Positions 34,647 through 39,867 of a stretch of 39,867 nucleotides of DNA are shown here, one piece after another; position 1 is the stretch's first letter, and every line of letters starts with the position of its first letter. The position numbers and the translations under genes were made by a program. The notes below the pieces were generated by a model. That model made no database searches, was not told where the DNA came from, and saw only the letters and a list, made by a program, of their open reading frames with translations. The stretch is from Oscillospiraceae bacterium (GTDB lineage Bacteria > Bacillota > Clostridia > Oscillospirales > Ruminococcaceae), in assembly GCA_020024215.1 (NCBI GenBank), contig JAHHUC010000012.1, forward strand, positions 1 through 39,867. Direction: 5' to 3'.

Positions 34647-35954
34647 TTATTCAAAAATTGTCTGCTCGGAAACCTCTGTCTCAAGGGCTTTGAGAGCCTT
34701 CTCAACAATGTTTCTTCTAAGTGCCTTCTCTTCATTAGCAGGAAGAGCAGGATTTCCCAGGGGGTGAGGAATAGCAACAGCAGGAACGATTCTGTTAGCA
34801 CCAACTGTCATAGAGATAGGAGTTACTGTGCAAACGTGTACAACAGGAATTCCGGCTCTTTCAATTTCTTTTACCATTGTTGCGCCGCAACGTGTGCAGG
34901 TTCCTCAGGTAGAGGTTAAGATTACGCAATCAACACCGTCAGCCTTCAGCTCCTGAGCATATTCAGCTGCAAATGCCTTTGCACTCTTAACAGCAGTACC
35001 ATTACCTACTGTGGTGTAGAAATATCTGTGGAGAGAACCGATCTTGCCCTCCTTCTCCATGTCGCGAAGAACGTCAACAGGGAGAACGCGGTCGGAATCC
35101 TCATTTGCATATACAGGGTCATATCCGCCGTGAGCTGTCTCGTATGTTTCAGCTGTCAGATCCATAACACCCTCGATGTCATACTTTCCGTAGTGAGAAG
35201 CGGAAGAGGACTCGATGTGATCGGGGTTGCCCTTAGGAACAATACCGCCGGATGTTACAAGAGCTACCTTGGCATGAGCCATGTCCTTAACAGCGGGGTT
35301 AGGAGCAACTCTGTCGAATGCAGGCATGGGGAATTCTGTTGTGAAGGGCTTTCCGGCAAGCTTCTTGAGAAGCATATCAACTGCACGGGCAGAGCCTCTC
35401 TTCTCCTCGAAGAAGTTTACTCTGATGCCGTTGGGCATATAGCCTTCCTCGCAGGAAGCGCCAATCTTTTCCTTTCTTGCCAGCTTGAGGGCTAAAGGAG
35501 CCATCTTGCCGACAGCATCTCTCATGCCGGCAGCAGAGTTCTTTGTAGCTACCATGTAAACCTTAGCCTTGAACATATCTGCACCGGGGTTTTCCTCGTA
35601 CATACCTGTGAGAACAGGAATTCCCAGCTCTGTCTTAACAGCGTCTGCGATTGTTCCGCAAGCTACGCCGTAACGGCCTGCGTTGAATGCAGGACCTGCA
35701 ATAAAGAGGTCGGGATTGTACTTCTTAACCATGTCAATAACTGTCTTCTTTGCTTCTTCAACATTTTCGTTGAAATAGGAGTCACCGCAGATAACAGTAG
35801 CAACAATTTCAGCCTCATCGCCGAAAGCAGCCATGAAAGCAGCGCCGGGTCCTACGATTCCTTCGCGTACTTCAGGCTTGTAATCAGCCATTTCCTCTCC
35901 GCCTATCTGTGCGAAGAACTGGTTGATATAGTGTACGATTTTAATCTTGCTCAT
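34647..35954 (-). CDS. grdB: Glycine reductase component B gamma selenoprotein GrdB, with in-frame TGA = Sec350
   Basis: GrdB is the selenocysteine subunit of substrate-binding protein B, which attacks the glycine carbon. The frame of 435 residues has one internal TGA (34905-34907) at codon 350, in CVILTST-U-GTCTRCG, giving the U-x-x-C-x-x-C motif reported for this family. Read without Sec insertion it appears as two fragments. A stem GTTGC-GGC-GCAAC begins 13 bases after the TGA and is a good SECIS candidate. The start ATG (MSKIKIVHYINQFFAQIGGEE) has AAAGGAGGAGG. It follows grdE by 17 bases. The glycine riboswitch upstream supports a glycine-specific rather than sarcosine- or betaine-specific protein B. 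Confidence 0.97.
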
Positions 35955-35971
35955 TGTGGCCTCCTCCTTTC

Positions 35972-37252
35972 TTATCTTGCGCTGAGCTTGTTGAAGCCCA
36001 GTTCGTTTGTAGCGCCAGTGATAGCCTGGAGCTCAATTGTGATAGAGCCATCTTCGTTGGTGTTCTTGTCCCAGCCGCCGGCAATTCTGTCAACGAACTC
36101 TAAATGTCCGATAACCTTGTCAAGCTTGGGAAGTGTGATAACCTGGTTAGCGTTTCCGCCTGTTACCACTGCGTTAGCAAGCTCGTGAGCATCTGCTAAG
36201 GACTGAGAAGAACCGTCCTGACCTGCATACTCGTCAGTTACGATAACAGTCTTAACTCCTGCCTCTTCAATCTTGCGGCAGTTCATGATAAGGTCTGTAT
36301 CAGGGTTGCCGAAGCCTTCCTGAGAAATGATAACGCCGTCAAGACCTAAGAACTTGGCAAGCTTCTGGCTCCAGTTGGAGGAACGCTCCTTGTCAGCCAG
36401 ATATACGTTCTCGTTGGTGATGATCATAGCTGCAAAGTTGAGTGTCTTTCCGTGCTGAGCCAAAAGATCGGCGATTACGGGGTTGTTGAGGTGGTGATAG
36501 GTTGTGTTCTTATCGCAAGCGGATACACAGTTGCCGGAGATGATAGCACCATCCATTGTCTCGAGAGGATCGATGATTGTGGAAAGTGTCTTCTTGGCAT
36601 CTACGCCGTAAACATATGTGTCATGCATAAGTCCCTGAGACTGGAGCATCTGAACATAGCCAACCTTGGGGAGATTGGGCATCTTTTCTGCGCCCTCAAA
36701 GAGGCCGAATGTTTCAAATGTCTCTTCAGAGTCGGGAGATACGTTTCTTGCAAGCTCGCCGATGAAGGCAGCTGTTTTAAGACCTGCAAGTCTTACAGCC
36801 TCTTCATGCTGATGCTTCTGAAGTCCGTCAACAGGCTCGCATGTGAGAACTAAGTTGTTTGTCTTGGAGAAGGGTGTATATTGGGCGCCTACTCCTGTCA
36901 TGTCGATGATGCCTTCCTGGAAGCCTACAATACGGCCTGTTGTAACAACAGCTGCACCCTTTAAAACGAGTGTCTTGCCGCTTCCGACTGTGTCTACCTT
37001 ATTGATAACTCCGGGGAATATTCCACCCTTGCCTTCAACCTTGACACGGGGCTCAATTACATCCTTAACAGGTGTGATACGAACGCTTTCGCCGGGCCTT
37101 GCAACGTCAACGCTTGCGCTCTTGAGATGCTCATCCTCTAAAACGAGCTTTGTAATGTCGTCAGGGTTTACATAGAGCACACCGTTTGCGACCTTTGATT
37201 CATTTGAAAGTTGAATATCATGGATATTAACATATCCTAATGTCAGTTTCAA
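35972..37252 (-). CDS. grdE: Glycine reductase component B alpha/beta proprotein GrdE
   Basis: GrdE is made as a proprotein and cleaved at an Asn-Cys bond, the Cys becoming a pyruvoyl group that binds the amino group of glycine as a Schiff base. The cleavage site is seen in ISGN-CVSACDKNTTYHH. I start at TTG giving (M)KLTLGYVNIHD, with AAAGGAGG eight bases upstream; a GTG three codons earlier overlaps that ribosome site and is unlikely. With this start the cleavage Cys is residue 242, the position known from the Clostridium sticklandii protein. 426 residues. It follows grdX by 42 bases. Confidence 0.95.
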   Translation of the reverse strand: MKLTLGYVNIHDIQLSNESKVANGVLYVNPDDITKLVLEDEHLKSASVDVARPGESVRITPVKDVIEPRVKVEGKGGIFPGVINKVDTVGSGKTLVLKGAAVVTTGRIVGFQEGIIDMTGVGAQYTPFSKTNNLVLTCEPVDGLQKHQHEEAVRLAGLKTAAFIGELARNVSPDSEETFETFGLFEGAEKMPNLPKVGYVQMLQSQGLMHDTYVYGVDAKKTLSTIIDPLETMDGAIISGNCVSACDKNTTYHHLNNPVIADLLAQHGKTLNFAAMIITNENVYLADKERSSNWSQKLAKFLGLDGVIISQEGFGNPDTDLIMNCRKIEEAGVKTVIVTDEYAGQDGSSQSLADAHELANAVVTGGNANQVITLPKLDKVIGHLEFVDRIAGGWDKNTNEDGSITIELQAITGATNELGFNKLSAR

Positions 37253-37294
37253 ATGAAACACCTCCTTTTAAATATTTTAAAATGTTTTTTTATA

Positions 37295-37672
37295 TCAAAC
37301 CTTTGTTGATTCGGAAAGTGCGCCCGAAATCAGAGAAAGGTCGATTATCATAAAATCCTCACATATACTCTCTGTGAGACGGAACCTGTTCTGTCCAAAC
37401 TTGTCACAGGTGGCTATTGCACCCTCAATAATCCTCAGAGAGTCAAGGTCAAGGCTTTTCTTTTCCTTTGAAATGAGAAGTGACTTGTAGGGTGTTTCGT
37501 TGGGCTTGACACTTCCTGAGAGAGGATGGCTCAAAAGCCTGTATCCCTCATGGATGCAGTCCCTGGCCTTTATAAGTATGTCGCGGTAGGAAATATCATA
37601 AAGCTCAACTGTGTAGCTGTCTTTGAATCTGTCGGCTACCATCCTATTATTGGTTATAATTCTTACGTTCAT
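37295..37672 (-). CDS. grdX: GrdX family protein
   Basis: A small protein of unknown biochemical function that regularly opens glycine reductase operons. 125 residues, beginning MNVRIITNNRMVADRF. I start at this ATG (TTTGGAG nine bases upstream); the frame extends eight codons further into the untranslated leader. It is the first gene behind the glycine riboswitch. It ends in TGA, which with only a few codons before the next stop is a normal stop even though UGA is decoded as Sec elsewhere in the operon. Confidence 0.9.
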   Translation of the reverse strand: MNVRIITNNRMVADRFKDSYTVELYDISYRDILIKARDCIHEGYRLLSHPLSGSVKPNETPYKSLLISKEKKSLDLDSLRIIEGAIATCDKFGQNRFRLTESICEDFMIIDLSLISGALSESTKV

Positions 37673-37693
37673 AACAAACAACTCCAAATAAAA

Positions 37694-37740
37694 CAAAAAA
37701 ACAGAAAAAGAAAGCTTAAAAGAAGCCCTCTTTCTCTGTT
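37694..37740 (-). terminator. Riboswitch-controlled terminator (expression platform)
   Basis: On the minus strand AACAGAGAAAG...GCTT pairs with AAGC...CTTTTTCTGTT, followed by TTTTTTTG. The first arm contains the CAGAG that also closes stem P1 of the second glycine aptamer. The two folds exclude each other, so glycine binding should disrupt the terminator and turn the operon on. Confidence 0.75.
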
Positions 37741-37907
37741 TATAACCTGAGAGTTTCCTCTAAATTGAGTTGCCCCGTCGGTGCACGCAGCTTTCCAGAG
37801 TTCTGTCAGATAACGGTCCTTTTACCTGAGATATTCGGATGGAAAACAAGGCTATGCTTCCAAACTTATTCCTTCGGCGCCGATTTCAATCGGTCTCTCC
37901 CGTCATC
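37734..37907 (-). ncRNA. Tandem glycine riboswitch
   Basis: Two aptamers stand in series upstream of grdX. Aptamer 1 (37907-37809) has P1 GATGACGG/CCGTTATC and the conserved blocks GGGAGAGACC, GCCGAAGGA and CTCAGGTAAAAGGACCG. After a short linker with GACAGAA, aptamer 2 (37800-37734) has CTCTGG, ACCGACGGGGCAA and GAAACTCTCAGG, with P1 CTCTG/CAGAG. The last conserved block of aptamer 2, usually like AAAAGGACAGAG, reads TTATAAACAGAG here. Such elements sense glycine, often controlling its breakdown; the downstream glycine reductase genes fit exactly. Confidence 0.95.
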
Positions 37908-37970
37908 GTCAAACAACAACTATTAACTTAAAATGTAAGCCAAACAGGCTTGTCATACATCCTTAGCTAG

Positions 37971-37999
37971 ATTATATAGCACTGTGAAAATTTTAGCAA
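37971..37999 (-). promoter_or_regulatory. Promoter of the glycine reductase operon
   Basis: TTGCTA (37999-37994), a 17-base spacer and a perfect TATAAT (37976-37971) lie about 65 bases upstream of the riboswitch. The transcript would start near 37964. Confidence 0.7.
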
Positions 38000-38079
38000 C
38001 AGCATTTTTCGACTTATAGTTTTTTTCTATAAATGCCCTGCCTTATGCACAACAAAATGCTTATACACCTGTTGAAAAT

Positions 38080-39867
38080 CTAGCGTATACCCACATAATT
38101 TGCCGGATTCATGTATTTACCATTTACACGCACCTCAAAATGAACGTGAACTCCGCTGGCATTTCCTGTTCTTCCCATAGCGGCGATGGTCTGCCCCTGT
38201 TCTACCCAGTCTCCGACCTTCACAAACAGCTGGGAATTGTGACCGTAAAGCGTCTGAACATTTCCGCCGTGATCAATGATTACATGATAGCCGTAGCCCC
38301 ACTTGTCATATCTTACCTTTACAACGGTTCCGGATGCTGCTGCAACCACCGGTGAGCCGGCCGGAATTCTTCCTATATCAAGACCTGTGTGGCCGGGATA
38401 GCCTGCATTTCCGAAAAGACAGGTTACAACTCCGCCGGGTGCCGGCCATATGAAGTTGCTGCTGGTGCTGTGAGCTGTTCCCTGTGAACCGCCGAACGAT
38501 GTGGATGGAATTTCCTGAAGAGGTCTTTTTCCGCCCACGACGATTTTTTCGTTGACAGGCTCTGTGATGACCTTTGTTGAAATCACTTCTCTTTCGGATT
38601 CAACCCCATCTATATAGGTGACCTTGGAAACTACCTCCTGAACACCCTTTTCTCCGGGCTGAACCACCTTGACATACCCCTGATACTGGCTTGGGTCAGG
38701 CTCCTGCTCTATTTTGAAGTTTATGGGCTCCTCCTCCTTGACGGTTTTTACAACCTTTACCTCCAGCATCGGAACAGCCTTTTCAACAACTATTTCCTGA
38801 CCTATGAAAAGAGCCTTTTCGATGTCCGGGTTGAGCGCCTTGAGCTGGCTGTAAGGAACGCCGTTTTTCTGCGCTATCAATATGGGAGAATCTCCTGCAA
38901 CAGTGGTATAAACTCTCTGCTGTGACTGCTCCTCCTTTACAAGCCCGGAAAGATAGCCCTCTGATACGACAGAGCTTGTGGGATAAATTCCGTCTCTGCA
39001 TTGAACATCCTTGACAAATTCTATCTCCTCGTCCGGGTCCCCTGACCTGAAGGGCTTTTTGATCTCATCCAAAATGTTCTCAAGGTCATCTCTGCTGTTT
39101 AAAGCTCCCACAAATTCACCATTGACATAAAGTCCCGATGCCTCTGTCAGCTCATTTCCGGATGCCTTGATTATCTCATTTGTTATGTCATCCTCTGTGG
39201 AGAGCCTGTTGTTCTTCACAGGAGTTATAGAAAATTCCGGAACAATTTCCTTAGGTCTTATATAATCCTCAAAAACTATCCTTTTGAGCACTTCCTTTTC
39301 GGCATTGTCAAAAACAGATTCATCTGCAATATATCCTATTGCCGCTCCGTTGTAGGTGACCTTCAGCGCAAAGGTCATATCCAATGTAACAGATACAATG
39401 ACAAACAGAGCAAACCCGGCCAAAATGGGCGCTATATAATTTATTGAACCAAAAACATTTTTGAACACCCTGGCTGTAAATCTTATAAAAATGTAGGAAA
39501 GATGGAGAAAAAATCGCCTAAAGCCCACATCATAGGATGCCTTAAGATCATTCCATACAGCTTTTACAGCCTCTTTTTTTTCTGTCAGATCTATGCCGTT
39601 TCTGGCGCAGAAAAGCCGCAGCTTCACAGCTGCATAGCGGTCAAATCTCCTGATCTGCCTGCTTATCCTCAGATAAATGCCATTGACTGTATTATTCAAA
39701 CTTTCCAGATCGCGGAGTATGCACATGCCGATAAAGCAGCACACTCTGTCAAACTGAAACATAAATCTTTTAAAAATCTGAGAAATCCCCTCTGCTTTTT
39801 CGCTCTTTTCCAAAAGGAAGTAGCCCAGCTTTTTTCTCAGCTTTGGTACTCTTTGCTTTTTATCCTT
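38080..39867 (-). CDS. LysM-G5-M23 murein endopeptidase, 5' end beyond window
   Basis: A membrane-anchored or exported cell-wall hydrolase. The frame stays open to the right edge, so the start is not visible; about 595 residues are seen. In order: a charged N-terminal segment, a hydrophobic helix (APILAGFALFVIVSVTLDMTF), a long extracellular stretch, a LysM module (VAGDSPILIAQKNG, ALNPDIEKALFIGQEIVV), a G5 domain (VVSKVTYIDGVESEREVIST), and a C-terminal M23 peptidase domain with HTGLDIG and HVHFE zinc/active-site motifs. M23 enzymes cut peptide cross-bridges in peptidoglycan. It is upstream of, and probably independent from, the grd operon. Confidence 0.92.
   Translation of the reverse strand, partial: KDKKQRVPKLRKKLGYFLLEKSEKAEGISQIFKRFMFQFDRVCCFIGMCILRDLESLNNTVNGIYLRISRQIRRFDRYAAVKLRLFCARNGIDLTEKKEAVKAVWNDLKASYDVGFRRFFLHLSYIFIRFTARVFKNVFGSINYIAPILAGFALFVIVSVTLDMTFALKVTYNGAAIGYIADESVFDNAEKEVLKRIVFEDYIRPKEIVPEFSITPVKNNRLSTEDDITNEIIKASGNELTEASGLYVNGEFVGALNSRDDLENILDEIKKPFRSGDPDEEIEFVKDVQCRDGIYPTSSVVSEGYLSGLVKEEQSQQRVYTTVAGDSPILIAQKNGVPYSQLKALNPDIEKALFIGQEIVVEKAVPMLEVKVVKTVKEEEPINFKIEQEPDPSQYQGYVKVVQPGEKGVQEVVSKVTYIDGVESEREVISTKVITEPVNEKIVVGGKRPLQEIPSTSFGGSQGTAHSTSSNFIWPAPGGVVTCLFGNAGYPGHTGLDIGRIPAGSPVVAAASGTVVKVRYDKWGYGYHVIIDHGGNVQTLYGHNSQLFVKVGDWVEQGQTIAAMGRTGNASGVHVHFEVRVNGKYMNPANYVGIR

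Noticed and set aside
34647..35954. grdB as two genes or a frameshifted pseudogene
   Set aside because: The two pieces are in the same frame, divided only by TGA at the known Sec position.
37295..37297. TGA at the end of grdX as another selenocysteine
   Set aside because: Only a few codons follow before the next stop, no homologous extension and no hairpin is evident; it is a normal stop.

Overview
The window looks like chromosome of a low-GC, strictly anaerobic, amino-acid-fermenting Clostridia-type Firmicute. The evidence is the selenocysteine-dependent glycine reductase operon, selA-selB, AGGAGG-type ribosome binding sites, AT-rich intergenic DNA, sigma-A-like promoters and a type II-A CRISPR-Cas system. 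I cannot name the species from sequence alone. Both edges cut genes: cas9 lacks its 5' part on the left, and a LysM-G5-M23 peptidase gene runs off the right edge.

Layout. (1) 1-6424, plus strand: cas9 (5'-truncated), cas1, cas2 and csn2, then a leader with its own promoter and a 14-repeat/13-spacer array closed by a degenerate repeat and a terminator. (2) 6760-17552, minus strand: an eight-gene operon, oppB-oppC-oppD-oppF-oppA followed by an M14 carboxypeptidase-like protein, an S9 prolyl-oligopeptidase-like protein and a beta-lactamase-fold serine hydrolase. It imports and breaks down peptides, and lies divergent from an XRE regulator (18025-18891). (3) 18892-19420: a non-coding stretch with a long palindrome that hides a Shine-Dalgarno sequence, a possible 39-codon ORF and a terminator. 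(4) 19420-23377, minus strand: a small XRE regulator and a fused restriction-methylation-specificity enzyme. A single in-frame TAG cuts its second target-recognition domain off. (5) An initiator tRNA-Met with its promoter and terminator. (6) selA-selB (24230-27523), the selenocysteine insertion machinery. (7) An NTF2-GNAT fusion and a SAM methyltransferase. (8) 29906-37672, minus strand: grdX-grdE-grdB-trxB-trxA-grdA-grdC-grdD, headed by a tandem glycine riboswitch with an overlapping terminator and a good promoter. grdA and grdB each contain one in-frame TGA read as selenocysteine. (9) The M23 peptidase.

How it fits together. Peptides enter through Opp and would be cut by three peptidases without visible signal peptides, so presumably in the cytoplasm. 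The freed glycine would switch on the grd operon through its riboswitch. GrdE/GrdB (protein B), GrdA (protein A) and GrdC/GrdD (protein C), with TrxB/TrxA as electron donor, reduce glycine to acetyl phosphate and ammonia. SelA and SelB supply selenocysteine to GrdA and GrdB. selC (tRNA-Sec) and selD are not in the window. CRISPR-Cas and the restriction system provide phage defence; the restriction system may be partly broken.
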